A stretch of DNA of 49,691 nt, from contig JAVBXK010000083.1 of assembly GCA_030824555.1 (NCBI GenBank), positions 1 through 49,691 on the forward strand, read 5' to 3'. This DNA comes from a bacterium (GTDB taxonomy: Bacteria; Pseudomonadota; Gammaproteobacteria; Burkholderiales; Burkholderiaceae_C). Under the pieces are notes generated by a model that saw only the letters and a program-made list of their open reading frames with translations, had not been told where the DNA came from and did not search any database. Positions 17,733-28,068 of the stretch are shown here, piece by piece (positions within the stretch are counted from its first letter, which is position 1; each line of letters begins with the position of its first letter). Made by a program: the position numbers and the translations under genes.

Positions 17733-19973
17733 ATGTCGTTGATGGATCAGTTGAAAACTCTGTTGGGCGGGAAGTCGGACGTCAACACACTGGAAGACTC
17801 CGTGGTGTCCGACGCGGGGGTCAGCATCGTGGCACCGCAGCCCACCAGGCAGGGAAGGCATCCCGACCCGATGGAGTCGCGCATGGACCCGGATGACGAT
17901 GCGCAGGCACTCGTCGCCCTGCCTTTGCTGGGGCGGCGGACCGCTGTGCAGCACCAGCGGGCGCTGGCTGTGCTGCTGGCGCTGGGACTGGTGGTGCTGG
18001 GCGGCGTGACGCTGATGACCCTGGGTTCGGCCGACAAGGTCAGTCAGCAGGTGGCATCGACGGGGCAGGCGCTGATGCAGTCGCAACGGCTTGCCAAGAG
18101 CGTGTCGCAGGCGCTGGTGGGCAGCCCGTCTGCGTTCAAAGAGGTGCAGGACAGCAGCAGCGTGCTGGGTAAAACCTTGCGTGGTTTGCAGCAGGGCGAC
18201 GCGTCCATGTCGCTCGATGCCTTGTCCGGTACGTATGCCCCCGAGATGGAAGCGCTGGCACCACTTGTGGACAACGCCGAAAAGAATGCAGCCGTCGTGT
18301 TGGGTCAGGAAAAAACCTTGCTGAAGGTGGGTGATGCGTTGCGCGCCATCAACCGCCAGTCGTCAGACCTGCTGGAGGTGGCTGAAACGGTCTCATCTCT
18401 CAAACTTCAGCAAAACTCGCCTGCTGCCGAAATTTCCGCAGCTGGTCAGCTGGTCATGTTGACCCAGCGCATCGGCAAGTCGGCCAACGAATTTCTGACG
18501 ATGGAGGGCGTGAGCCCCGAAGCGGTTTTTTTGTTGGGCAAAGACCTGAATTCATTCCGTGAAATCGCCACAGGGTTGCTGAAAGGCAGTGCCGAGTTGC
18601 GTCTGGCCCCTGCATCGGATGCCCAGGTCAGAGAACAGCTGGAAGCGTTGATCAAGCTGTACGAAACCACTCGGACTGAGGCCGGTGCCATCTTGGGCAA
18701 TTTGCAAGGACTTGTGGCTGCACGCGAAGCACAGGCGACCATCGTGACTGAAAGCGAGCCCTTGCGGCTGGGCTTGGAGAAGTTGCAAGCGGGGTTGTCC
18801 GGTCAGACAGGTTTGGGTGGTGTGCAATTGCTGGTGTTGGCGGTGTCTGCGCTGTTTGCACTGGGCGCGGCGGGTGGTTTGGCGTTTGTGCAGTTGCAGG
18901 ACAGCCGAATCCGCCAGGGGGCTGCCGAGCAGCAGCGTCTGCACGCCGTGGGCCTGGAGCAGGAGGCCAAACGTGTCAACGACGCAAACCAGGCGGCCAT
19001 TTTGCGGTTGATGAACGAATTGCAGGTGGTGGCCGAAGGCGACCTGACGCAGGAAGCCACCGTGACCGAAGACATCACCGGTGCCATCGCTGACTCGGTC
19101 AACTACACCGTGGAAGAGTTGCGCTCGCTGGTGGGCAACGTGCAGAACACGGCCGCACGGGTGGCGCAAACCACATCGCTGGTGGAAAACACGTCCACAG
19201 AACTGCTGGCAGCCTCGTCCGAACAGCTGCGCGAGATCCGGGACACAGGCCAGTCTGTGTTGGACATGGCTCAGCGCATCAACTTGGTGTCTTCGCAGGC
19301 GCAGGAATCGGCTCAAGTGGCGCGTCAGTCGCTGCAGGCTGCCGAGTCGGGGTTGCAGGCGGTACAGAACGCCATCGGCGGTATGAATGCCATCCGGGAC
19401 CAGATCCAGGAAACATCCAAGCGCATCAAGCGCCTGGGTGAATCGTCGCAGGAGATCGGTGAAATCACCGAGCTGATTTCCGACATCACCGAACAGACCA
19501 ACGTGCTGGCGTTGAACGCTGCCATCCAGGCTGCGTCAGCTGGCGAAGCCGGGCGCGGCTTCTCGGTCGTGGCCGAAGAAGTGCAGCGTCTGGCTGAACG
19601 CTCGGCAGATGCCACGCGCCAGATTGCTGCGCTGGTGAAAGCCATTCAGACTGATACGCAGGACGCGGTGGCGGCTATGGAGCGATCCACGCAGGGCGTG
19701 GTCGAGGGGGCCAAGCTGTCGGACAACGCAGGTTCTGCGCTGTCCGAAATCGACGCCGTGTCGCGCCGCCTGGCTTTGCTGATTGAAGACATTTCCGAGT
19801 CTGCCTCGCAGGAAGCCGAATCGGCCAACGAGGTGGCGGGCAACATCCAGCACATTTTTGCGGTGACCGAGCAAACGGGCGAAGGCACCCGGTCCACTGC
19901 CCAGCAGGTCCGTGAACTGTCGCGCATGGCCGAAGAGTTGCGGCAGTCTGTGGCGCGTTTCAAGATCACCTGA
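17733..19973 (+). CDS. pilJ: twitching motility methyl-accepting chemoreceptor PilJ
   Basis: A 746-residue chemoreceptor. A cytoplasmic N-terminus of about 75 residues precedes transmembrane helix 1 (about 77-99). A helical periplasmic region with two PilJ-type repeats ([15 protein letters not shown] and [15 protein letters not shown] are the matching segments) is followed by transmembrane helix 2 (about 362-388), a HAMP region and the signalling domain with the hairpin tip [21 protein letters not shown] chose ATG 17733 because the 16 upstream codons do not look like PilJ. In Pseudomonas PilJ senses pilin or surface contact. No CheR-like pilK or CheB-like chpB follows here. Confidence 0.95.
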   Translation: MSLMDQLKTLLGGKSDVNTLEDSVVSDAGVSIVAPQPTRQGRHPDPMESRMDPDDDAQALVALPLLGRRTAVQHQRALAVLLALGLVVLGGVTLMTLGSADKVSQQVASTGQALMQSQRLAKSVSQALVGSPSAFKEVQDSSSVLGKTLRGLQQGDASMSLDALSGTYAPEMEALAPLVDNAEKNAAVVLGQEKTLLKVGDALRAINRQSSDLLEVAETVSSLKLQQNSPAAEISAAGQLVMLTQRIGKSANEFLTMEGVSPEAVFLLGKDLNSFREIATGLLKGSAELRLAPASDAQVREQLEALIKLYETTRTEAGAILGNLQGLVAAREAQATIVTESEPLRLGLEKLQAGLSGQTGLGGVQLLVLAVSALFALGAAGGLAFVQLQDSRIRQGAAEQQRLHAVGLEQEAKRVNDANQAAILRLMNELQVVAEGDLTQEATVTEDITGAIADSVNYTVEELRSLVGNVQNTAARVAQTTSLVENTSTELLAASSEQLREIRDTGQSVLDMAQRINLVSSQAQESAQVARQSLQAAESGLQAVQNAIGGMNAIRDQIQETSKRIKRLGESSQEIGEITELISDITEQTNVLALNAAIQAASAGEAGRGFSVVAEEVQRLAERSADATRQIAALVKAIQTDTQDAVAAMERSTQGVVEGAKLSDNAGSALSEIDAVSRRLALLIEDISESASQEAESANEVAGNIQHIFAVTEQTGEGTRSTAQQVRELSRMAEELRQSVARFKIT

Positions 19974-20039
19974 GTCCCTGGTCGCACCTGACCGTTGTTG
20001 TCAGGTGCGGCCAGGGCCCATTCCCGTCGGAACTGCCCT

Positions 20040-23000
20040 ATGCAATTCACGCAACCCACCCACCTGTCTTCCCCGTCTGAGGCTGGCAGTGCCAGCGACC
20101 TGGGGCCCCTTGCCTGGGTTTTCGATGAGTTGCGCAAGTCACTCGACAGCGCCAACAAGGCCCTCAAACGGTTCGCTCTCGAGGTGGCCGATGCGCGGGA
20201 GTCTGACCTGTCCGCTGCCGATCCATCGCCATTGCGTGTGGCCCGGTCACAGTTGCACCAGGTGGTGGGGGCGCTGGAAATGGTTGGGTTTCATGCTGCA
20301 GCCAGTGTGGTGCGTGGCATGGAAGGCGCAGTTCAGCGCTTCCTCAGTCGGCCTGTGACGTGCAACGAGGCGGCCGTGTCCAAGGTCGAGCGGGCTGGTT
20401 TTGGCCTGATCGAGTACCTGGAAGCTGTGCTGCATGGCAAGCAGGTCAGTCCGGTTGCCCTGTTTCCGCAGTACCGCGATGTGCAGGAACTGGCTGCTGC
20501 CCAACGCATTCACCCTGCTGATTTGTGGGAAGCACCTGACGCTCATCCGGTGTTCACCTTGCCTGATGGCATGGCCGTGCCTGCGCTGACGCCCGGCGTC
20601 GACGTGCGTTCACGGTTTGACCGCTATGTGCTGCACGTCATCAAAAACCTGCACCCCATTGCTGCGACTCACATGGTCACCACGTGTGCAGGGTTGGCCA
20701 CGGGGGCGGAGGCCGGGCCGTTGAGGACGTTCTGGCTGGCCGCGGCCGCGTATTTCGAAGCGGTGCAGCACAACCTGTTGCCACCCGATGTGTATGTCAA
20801 GCGCGCAGCCTCGCGCATTCTGTTGCAGTACACCGCACAGTCTCAGGCCAAGCCGGATGTGTCGTCGGCGCTGTTGCACGACCTGTGCTTTTTCGCGGCC
20901 CTGGCCCGTGAACAGGATACGCTGCCCACCCCGTGGTTGAGCGCGGTTCGCAGCAGCCTGGGTGCCCCCAGCCTGTCGTCGCTGGACTACGAGCGGCAAA
21001 CACTGGGCAAGTTTGACCCGGCGTTGCTGGCGCAGGCGCGGCGGCGTGTCAATGCGGCCAAAGAAGGCTGGTCGTTGCTGTCGGGTGGCGATCTGGACAA
21101 GGCCCGCCAGGTGAGCGATCAGCTGTCTTTGGTGGCCGACTCGCTGCAAAAAATCCTGCCTGCGGCGGAGCCTCTGGGTCGATCGCTGGTACGGGCGGTC
21201 GAGTCCTCCGGCGCTGGACAAGTGCCTGCGCCCGAACTGGGCATGGAGGTGGCGACTGCCATCCTGTACCTTGAGGCATTGCTGCAGGACATCGACGCGA
21301 CCGATGCGGCTTTGCCTGAGCGGATGGCCCAAATGGCCAGCCGGGTGGACAGTGCCCATGCTGGCATGGCATCCCAGCCGCTGGAGCAATGGATGGAGGT
21401 GTTGTACCGGAAGGTCAGCGACAAGCAGACGATGGGCAGCGTCGTTGGGGAGTTGAAGGTCAACCTTTCCGAGCTGGAGCGTGACCTGGACCAGTTTTCG
21501 CGCGACCCGTCCGACAAGACATTGCTGGGGCCCGTGCCGCACAAGCTGGCACAGATGCGTGGTGTATTGTCAGTCTTGGGGTTAGACCAGGCCGCCACCG
21601 CCGTCGCACACATGCGTGGCAATGTCGAGACCATGCTGGTCGATGAAATTGACGTGGAGCGCGCCCGCGAGGCCGGCACCTTCAGCCGCTTGGCGAACAA
21701 CCTCAGTGCACTGAGCTTCCTGATCGACATGCTGAACTACCAGCCTGCGCTGGCGAAGAAGCTGTTCGTGTTCGATGCCGAGCAGGGTGAGTTGCGTCCC
21801 GTCATGGGTCGAGCGGCTCCAAAACCCGTTGTGGCCGCCATACCCGTTTTGCAGCCTCCGCTGGTAACGCAGGTGGAACAGGCCATTCAGAGTGTGGCGG
21901 AGGCTGCCCAGGGCACGCCCAATGCAACCGACTTGGCAGATTTGACTGTGCGCCTCGATGGCCTGGCAGAACAGGCGGCACTGGCTGATAACACGCCCCT
22001 GGCACAGGCGGCGCGCGATGCCGCCACGGCGGTGGCCGCCATGGACACACCGTTCGCATCCCCTATGGATGCCACGGCGCTGGCGGGTTTGGCTGCCATG
22101 GCCGCCCCTGAGGTTGAACCCGCGCCATCGGACAGCGAAGACGATATCGTCGAAGACGACTTGCTCGACATCTTCCTGGAAGAAGCGCGTGACGTGATCC
22201 GGGCAGGTTTGGCTGCCACGCAGACGTTGTCAAAGCAGCCCGACAGCCTGGGTGACAAAACCACGCTTCGCCGCGCGTTTCACACGCTCAAGGGCAGTTC
22301 ACGGATGGTGGGGCTGACCGAGTTCGGTGATGCCGCATGGGCCATGGAGCAGGTGATGAACGCCTGGCTGGCCGCCTTCAAGCCAGCCTCGACCGAGTTG
22401 TGCGAGTTGTGCGCCGACGCATTGCAATCTCTGTCGCAATGGGTGGATGACATCGCTGCGCACAGCCGGGGCAACTGGCAGGCTGAGCCATTTGCGTTGG
22501 CATCCGAAGCGATGCGTGAACGGGGCGAACGCCTGCCGCTGAACAAGCCGGATACCGCAGCGACCGTCCGCGAAGAGGTCGCGGCAGTCGTTGAGGTCAA
22601 TGAGGGCGATACAGACGAAACAACCGGCTTGGCACCTGGTGTGTTTGCTGAATCCGAGCCTGCGGATGTTGCCGCTCCCCCGGTTGATGACGTCCCCGAC
22701 CTGATGGCTTTGTTTGCCGATGAGCTCGTCGATGAGCCCATGGACTTGGCTGACGAACCGCTGGCCGTGACCGCATTCGCCACAGAACTGCCTGTGGTAC
22801 CTGAAGCCATTGCAGCGGATGTGCCGGACGCTGAGCCCGGGTCGTCAGCTGACCCCGAAGCCGACGCGCCAAGTGACGTGCATGCGGCTGATGCCAGCGA
22901 CATGCTGTCGATCGATCTTGACAGCATGTTGGCACTGGATGAGTCTGCGCCCACTGTCGTGGACAGTGCCCAGGTGGGCGCAGATGCAGAACCAGACGCT

Positions 23001-26000
23001 GGCAGTGCTGCTTCGGAAGGGGACCAGACACCCGATTTCAACTTCGATTGGGATGTGCCACTGGACGGTGACGCTGCCCCACCTGTGGTGGCCGAAGCGC
23101 AGACATCTGCTCTCGATGTCCCCGGTGACGCCTTCGATGTGGAAGATGCCGATGAGGCTGTGCTCAATGCCGCGCCGGGCGATCTCGAAGTCACCGAACT
23201 GGATCTGGCCGATTTCCAATTCGATTTCCCCGATGCGCCGGTGTCAGCCGTGGTGGAAGAGGTGGCCCTCGCACCCGCACTGGACATTGCTGACATGGCA
23301 GCGCAGCCAGGAGGTGTCGAAGCCGCGTCGCCTGAGCCCTCGTCAGCCGACACCGCTGACTTGGACTTCGATCTCGATTTCGGTGTCGAACCCGAGCCAG
23401 AACCTGTGTCGCTGGCGTTCGACGCCGATGACGACACCAAGGTCATTGGCCCGTTGCGAATCGGTGTCAAGCTGTTCAACGTTTACCTGAACGAGGCCGA
23501 CGAATGGTCCCGTCGCCTCAACCACGAGCTTGGCGAATGGTCACTGGAGCATTCATCGCAACCCGTGCCTGATGGCACGGCGGTGCTGGCGCATTCGCTG
23601 GCTGGCGCTTCGGCTGCAGTGGGTTTCGACTCGCTGTCGGGCTTGGCCAGGGCGCTAGAGCATGCACTCGATGCAGCCATTGCACATGCTGCTGTCAATG
23701 GGCAAATGGCTGCCGCAGACGAAGCTGATCTGTATGTTCGGGCCGCAGAAGACATGCGCCGCCTGTTGCACCAGTTCGCAGCGGGTTTCCTGAAAGAGCC
23801 GACACCCGACCTCGTGCCTGCCCTGGAGGCGTTGGTGCACCGGCCGCAGGTGACAGATGAACCGGCCGTGGTTGCCGATGACCTGGGTGACGAGGTTGCC
23901 AATGCCTGGCTCCACGAGCAACCTGCTGACACGGGCGATGTGCCCGTCGCGTTGCCTGCCGATGCCAGCGGCACCCCCATGCCGATTGCCTTGCCCGTTG
24001 CGACGGACAAGCCCGTTGCACACGCTGAAGGCGTGCAGGCAGCGCCCGCAAAAGTGGCATCGGTTGACGATGACATCGACGCGGTGGACACACTCGATGC
24101 CGACCTGTTCCAGATTTTTGACGAAGAGGCGCAGGAGCTGTTGCCGCGCCTGGGCGCTGCCTTGCGCCAGTGGGCTGCACGGCCTGAAAACGGGTCTGCG
24201 CGGGTCGAGGTGCTGCGCAATCTGCACACGCTCAAAGGCAGCGCCCGTCTTGCTGGGGCGCTGCGGTTGGGAGAAATGGCCCACCGCATGGAAACCCAGG
24301 CCGAGCGCCTGGGTTCGGATGTGGCCGAGGGTGCGTTGATCGAACCCTTGCTGGCCAGTTGCGATGAGCTGGTTGCCCGCCTCGATGCCCTTCGCTTGCC
24401 CGATGACGTGGCGGTGGAGCACCGCATCACCACGGCAGCCGAAGTACCTGTTGCGGTGCTGGCCGATGCTGAAGTGGCTGTGGGTACACCGCCCTTTGCC
24501 GGTGCGGGGGGCTCGCAGCCTGTTGATGGCAGTCTGGCGGCGGCACGGTTGCCCATGCCGGTGGTGCAGGGGGCCACCTCTGCTGCAGTGCGAGTCAGGC
24601 CTGAACTGCTTGACCGGCTCGTCAACCAGACGGGTGAGGTCATGATCACCCGCTCCAAGATGGAGGCCGAGCTGGGGCAGCTGCGGGGTTCGTTGAATGA
24701 CCTGACTGCCAACCTCGACCGCCTGCGCCACCAGTTGCGCGACATCGAGTTGCAGGCCGAAAGTCAGATGCAGTCACGCATGGCACAAACCAAGGATGCG
24801 AACCAGACCTTCGATCCGCTGGAGTTCGACCGCTTCACGCGTGTGCAGGAACTGACCCGCATGATGGCCGAGTCGGTCAACGATGTGGCCACTGTGCAGC
24901 GCAACCTGCAGCGCGCGGTGGATGCCACCGAGGACGGTTTGGCGGCACAAGCACGACAGACCCGCGAATTGCAGCGCGACCTGCTGCGCACCCGCATGGT
25001 TGAATTTGAAGGCATTGCCGACCGGCTCTACCGTGTGGTGCGCCAGGCGTCCAAAGAATCGGGCAAGCAAGTCAGGCTCGACATCGTGGGCGGTTCCATC
25101 GAAATGGACCGTGGCGTGCTCGACCGCATGACCCCTGCTTTCGAGCACCTGCTGCGCAACTGCGTGGTGCACGGCATCGAACCCGCTGACGAGCGTGTGG
25201 CAGTCGGCAAATCACCCGAAGGACACATCACGGTGGCGTTGTCGCACGAAGGCAACGACGTGTCAGTGGCATTCTCTGACGACGGGCAGGGCTTGAACCT
25301 GTCCAGCATCCGTGCCAAGGCCGAGGCACTTGGCCTGCTGCAGCCAGGGCTGCCTGCCAGCGACGCCGAGGTGGCGCAATTGATATTTGCTCCCGGCCTG
25401 ACCACGGCCACCGAGGTCACGGGCCTTGCCGGGCGAGGCATTGGCATGGATGTGGTCCGGTCCGAGGTGGTGGGTTTGGGCGGACGGGTCGAAACCCGGA
25501 CCGTGGCCGGGCAGGGCACACATTTCCACATGGTGCTGCCGCTCACCACGGCGGTCACCCAGGTCGTCATGGTGCGGTCGGGTGACTTTTCGATGGGCGT
25601 GCCATCGGGCTTGGTCGAGGTGGTGCGCCGCGTCAACCAGGCTGAGCTGGAAGCCGCCTATGCGTCTGGCAGCCTGGTGGTCGCCGGTGTACCCGTCCCG
25701 TTCTACTGGGCGGGGGCCTTGCTGCAGATGTCGCGCCACAGCGACATGGGGCCAGGGCGCACTTACCCTGTGGTGATTTTCCGAAGCGCAGCGCAGCGCG
25801 TGGCCCTGCATGTGGACGAGGTGCTGGGCAACCAGGAGGTGGTGGTCAAGAACCTGGGGCCACAGCTGTCACGTTTGCCTGGCTTGGCGGCCACCACGGT
25901 GCTGGCCTCGGGTGCGGTGTCGCTCATCTACAACCCGGTGGCGTTGTCCGCGCTGTATGGCGATCAGGTTCGCGCCTGGTTGGCGCAGGGCGAACCACCC

Positions 26001-26462
26001 CGTGTACCTGGCACCGCTGCGGCCAAGCAGTCGCAAGGGGCGGCAGACGAGGCACGCGCCGCGGCCGCTATGGGGCAGCCACCATTGGTGCTGGTGGTGG
26101 ACGACTCCATCACGGTGCGTCGCGTTACGCAACGGCTGCTGGTGCGCGAGGGCTACCGTGTGACGCTGGCGGCAGACGGTTTGCAAGCACTCGAAAAGCT
26201 GCAGGCCGAGCGGCCTGCCGTGGTGCTGTCCGACATCGAAATGCCACGCATGGACGGGTTCGATCTGGTGCGCAACATCCGGTCAGATGCCCGTCTGGCC
26301 GACCTGCCGGTCATCATGATCACCTCGCGCATCGCCGAAAAGCACCGCGAGCATGCCCGCCAGTTGGGGGTGGACCATTACCTGGGCAAGCCGTATTCCG
26401 AAGACGAATTGCTGCACTGGGTGCGCCAGTACTGCACGCAGACTGTCGACCTGGCTCTCTGA
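20040..26462 (+). CDS. chpA: ChpA/PilL hybrid chemotaxis histidine kinase with C-terminal receiver
   Basis: A 2140-residue CheA-type kinase. The first 600 residues are a FimL-like helical region. Hpt-like modules follow with H748 (AFHTLKGSSRM), a degenerate one at H1185 (AHSLAGASAAV, lacking the usual lysine) and H1396 (NLHTLKGSARL). Residues about 860-1130 are a very acidic linker. Then come the dimerisation helices (after VRPELLDRLVNQTGEVM), the ATPase domain with HLLRNCVVHGIEPADER near 1701, DDGQG and GRGIGMDVV, a CheW domain, and a receiver from about 2015 (LVVDDSITVRRV, VVLSDIEMPRMDG, YLGKPYSE). It phosphorylates PilG/PilH to steer twitching. The start ATG 20040 lies 66 bases after pilJ. 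Its stop is two bases from the convergent photolyase stop. Confidence 0.95.
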   Translation: MQFTQPTHLSSPSEAGSASDLGPLAWVFDELRKSLDSANKALKRFALEVADARESDLSAADPSPLRVARSQLHQVVGALEMVGFHAAASVVRGMEGAVQRFLSRPVTCNEAAVSKVERAGFGLIEYLEAVLHGKQVSPVALFPQYRDVQELAAAQRIHPADLWEAPDAHPVFTLPDGMAVPALTPGVDVRSRFDRYVLHVIKNLHPIAATHMVTTCAGLATGAEAGPLRTFWLAAAAYFEAVQHNLLPPDVYVKRAASRILLQYTAQSQAKPDVSSALLHDLCFFAALAREQDTLPTPWLSAVRSSLGAPSLSSLDYERQTLGKFDPALLAQARRRVNAAKEGWSLLSGGDLDKARQVSDQLSLVADSLQKILPAAEPLGRSLVRAVESSGAGQVPAPELGMEVATAILYLEALLQDIDATDAALPERMAQMASRVDSAHAGMASQPLEQWMEVLYRKVSDKQTMGSVVGELKVNLSELERDLDQFSRDPSDKTLLGPVPHKLAQMRGVLSVLGLDQAATAVAHMRGNVETMLVDEIDVERAREAGTFSRLANNLSALSFLIDMLNYQPALAKKLFVFDAEQGELRPVMGRAAPKPVVAAIPVLQPPLVTQVEQAIQSVAEAAQGTPNATDLADLTVRLDGLAEQAALADNTPLAQAARDAATAVAAMDTPFASPMDATALAGLAAMAAPEVEPAPSDSEDDIVEDDLLDIFLEEARDVIRAGLAATQTLSKQPDSLGDKTTLRRAFHTLKGSSRMVGLTEFGDAAWAMEQVMNAWLAAFKPASTELCELCADALQSLSQWVDDIAAHSRGNWQAEPFALASEAMRERGERLPLNKPDTAATVREEVAAVVEVNEGDTDETTGLAPGVFAESEPADVAAPPVDDVPDLMALFADELVDEPMDLADEPLAVTAFATELPVVPEAIAADVPDAEPGSSADPEADAPSDVHAADASDMLSIDLDSMLALDESAPTVVDSAQVGADAEPDAGSAASEGDQTPDFNFDWDVPLDGDAAPPVVAEAQTSALDVPGDAFDVEDADEAVLNAAPGDLEVTELDLADFQFDFPDAPVSAVVEEVALAPALDIADMAAQPGGVEAASPEPSSADTADLDFDLDFGVEPEPEPVSLAFDADDDTKVIGPLRIGVKLFNVYLNEADEWSRRLNHELGEWSLEHSSQPVPDGTAVLAHSLAGASAAVGFDSLSGLARALEHALDAAIAHAAVNGQMAAADEADLYVRAAEDMRRLLHQFAAGFLKEPTPDLVPALEALVHRPQVTDEPAVVADDLGDEVANAWLHEQPADTGDVPVALPADASGTPMPIALPVATDKPVAHAEGVQAAPAKVASVDDDIDAVDTLDADLFQIFDEEAQELLPRLGAALRQWAARPENGSARVEVLRNLHTLKGSARLAGALRLGEMAHRMETQAERLGSDVAEGALIEPLLASCDELVARLDALRLPDDVAVEHRITTAAEVPVAVLADAEVAVGTPPFAGAGGSQPVDGSLAAARLPMPVVQGATSAAVRVRPELLDRLVNQTGEVMITRSKMEAELGQLRGSLNDLTANLDRLRHQLRDIELQAESQMQSRMAQTKDANQTFDPLEFDRFTRVQELTRMMAESVNDVATVQRNLQRAVDATEDGLAAQARQTRELQRDLLRTRMVEFEGIADRLYRVVRQASKESGKQVRLDIVGGSIEMDRGVLDRMTPAFEHLLRNCVVHGIEPADERVAVGKSPEGHITVALSHEGNDVSVAFSDDGQGLNLSSIRAKAEALGLLQPGLPASDAEVAQLIFAPGLTTATEVTGLAGRGIGMDVVRSEVVGLGGRVETRTVAGQGTHFHMVLPLTTAVTQVVMVRSGDFSMGVPSGLVEVVRRVNQAELEAAYASGSLVVAGVPVPFYWAGALLQMSRHSDMGPGRTYPVVIFRSAAQRVALHVDEVLGNQEVVVKNLGPQLSRLPGLAATTVLASGAVSLIYNPVALSALYGDQVRAWLAQGEPPRVPGTAAAKQSQGAADEARAAAAMGQPPLVLVVDDSITVRRVTQRLLVREGYRVTLAADGLQALEKLQAERPAVVLSDIEMPRMDGFDLVRNIRSDARLADLPVIMITSRIAEKHREHARQLGVDHYLGKPYSEDELLHWVRQYCTQTVDLAL

Positions 26463-26464
26463 GG

Positions 26465-27946
26465 TCACGCCGGTTGCTTGACCACCGCGTAACGTAACAG
26501 TGTCTGGTTGCGTGCGGTGGCATGGTCCACCAGCGGCAGCGGGTAGGTTGTGCCCAGCTCGATGCCGGCTGATGCAAGTTCCAATGGCTTGGCCGTCCAC
26601 GGTGCGTGGATGGCCGGGTGTGGCAGCCCAGCCAGTGCGGGCACATAACGCCGGATGAAACGCCCTTGTGGGTCGAAGCGTTCGCTTTGGCTCACCGGGT
26701 TGAAGATGCGGAAGTACGGTTGCGCGTCGCAACCACTTGAACTGGCCCACTGCCAGCCACCGTTGTTGGCGGCCAGGTCAAAGTCATTGAGCTTTTCGGC
26801 GAAATAGCGTTCGCCCCTGCGCCAGTCCAGCCCCAGGTCTTTGCACAGGAAGCTGGCCACCACCATGCGCAGCCGGTTGTGCATGTAGCCGGTCTGGTTC
26901 AGCTGGGCCATGGCCGCATCCACCAACGGATAGCCCGTTCGGCCCTCGCACCACGCGGCAAACAGGGCATCCGCATGCTTGCCGTGTTCCCACTTGATGG
27001 CGTCATAGGCCGGTTTGAACGACTGGCTCACCACGTGCGGATGATTGGCCATTATCTGGTGGTAGAAGTCGCGCCAGATCAGCTCGCTCAACCACACGCT
27101 GGCACCGTTGTTTCCTAGGGCATGCAGGGCGTAGGCCGTGCGCGCCAACAGTCGGATCGACACCGTGCCAAAACGCAGGTGTACGCCCAGGTAGCTGGGG
27201 CCTTTGACCGCAGGAAAGTCGCGGGCGTGGTCATAGTGGTCGATGCGCTGCAGAAAATCCTCCAGCAGCGTGGCTGCCCCCTCGCTACCCGGCAGGATGC
27301 GCAGTTGCGTCAGGTTCGTGGTCTCGAAGCCCAAGTCGTCAAGGGTGGGCAGGGTGGCCAGGGGCGCCGGTGCCAACGATGCGGCGTAACGCCGCGTGGG
27401 ATACGCCTTGAGCTGGAAATCGTCCAGCGTCCGCAGCCACGCCTGTTTGTAGGGTGTGAACACGGCAAACGGGCGTGACTGTTGTGTCAGCACCTCCTGC
27501 CGCTCGAATATCACATGATCCTTGTAGGTGTGGAACATCGTGCCGTGGTGCGCCAGCGCGCCCAGGGCGCGTGCATCGCGGGCCAGTGCGTCGGGTTCGT
27601 CGTCGTGGTTGGCGAACACAGCCTGCACACCCAGCGTGTGGGCCAGGTGGGTCACCTCTTGCACAGCAGGGCCGTGGCACACATGCAGGTGCACGTCGGC
27701 GGTGCCTGCCTCAGAGCCCAGGCTGCACAGTTGGTCGTCCAGATCCCGCAGCGAGGCATGGATGAACTCCACCCGCCGGTCGGCGCGCGGCAACGTGGCC
27801 AGGATGTCCGTGTCGAACACGAACACGCACCAGACCTGCTTGCAGGCTTTCAGTGCGTGGTACAGCGCGGCGTTGTCGGAGACACGCAAATCACGGCGGA
27901 ACCACATCAGGCCGCGGTCATATCGGTGAGCAGGTGTGGATGGCAT
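26465..27946 (-). CDS. phrB: deoxyribodipyrimidine photo-lyase (class I photolyase/cryptochrome family)
   Basis: A 493-residue light-driven DNA repair flavoprotein. The N-terminal antenna domain starts GLMWFRRDLRVSDNAAL. The C-terminal FAD domain shows SELIWRDFYHQIM, GRTGYPLVDAAMAQLNQTGY, MHNRLRMVVASFLCKDLGLD and NNGGWQWASSSGCDAQPYFR, the signature block with the electron-transfer tryptophans of class I CPD photolyases. Length is typical. It repairs cyclobutane pyrimidine dimers with blue light. It is convergent with chpA (two bases between stops) and divergent from yqgE. Confidence 0.95.
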   Translation of the reverse strand: MPSTPAHRYDRGLMWFRRDLRVSDNAALYHALKACKQVWCVFVFDTDILATLPRADRRVEFIHASLRDLDDQLCSLGSEAGTADVHLHVCHGPAVQEVTHLAHTLGVQAVFANHDDEPDALARDARALGALAHHGTMFHTYKDHVIFERQEVLTQQSRPFAVFTPYKQAWLRTLDDFQLKAYPTRRYAASLAPAPLATLPTLDDLGFETTNLTQLRILPGSEGAATLLEDFLQRIDHYDHARDFPAVKGPSYLGVHLRFGTVSIRLLARTAYALHALGNNGASVWLSELIWRDFYHQIMANHPHVVSQSFKPAYDAIKWEHGKHADALFAAWCEGRTGYPLVDAAMAQLNQTGYMHNRLRMVVASFLCKDLGLDWRRGERYFAEKLNDFDLAANNGGWQWASSSGCDAQPYFRIFNPVSQSERFDPQGRFIRRYVPALAGLPHPAIHAPWTAKPLELASAGIELGTTYPLPLVDHATARNQTLLRYAVVKQPA

Positions 27947-28056
27947 GGCGGATAAAAATCAGTTGGGCGATCAGTGTGACGCAGGTTAAACCCGTCTGCG
28001 CGAAGAAGGGTTTGCCGCAATCCCGGTGCAAACCCATTTCGACGGGTGCCCGCCCT

Positions 28057-28062
28057 TAAAAT
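28057..28062 (+). promoter_or_regulatory. candidate -10 element very close to the yqgE start
   Basis: TAAAAT ends six bases before the A of the yqgE ATG (28069). A transcript from it would begin at or next to the start codon. GAAGG directly touches the ATG, too close for a normal ribosome-binding site. No good -35 box is seen. Confidence 0.3.
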
Positions 28063-28068
28063 CGAAGG

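Noticed and set aside
22280-23479. A 399-codon minus-strand open frame made mostly of Ser, Ala and Thr
   Set aside because: It is the shadow of the acidic linker of chpA (Asp/Glu/Ala codons read backwards). It has no plausible start context or fold.
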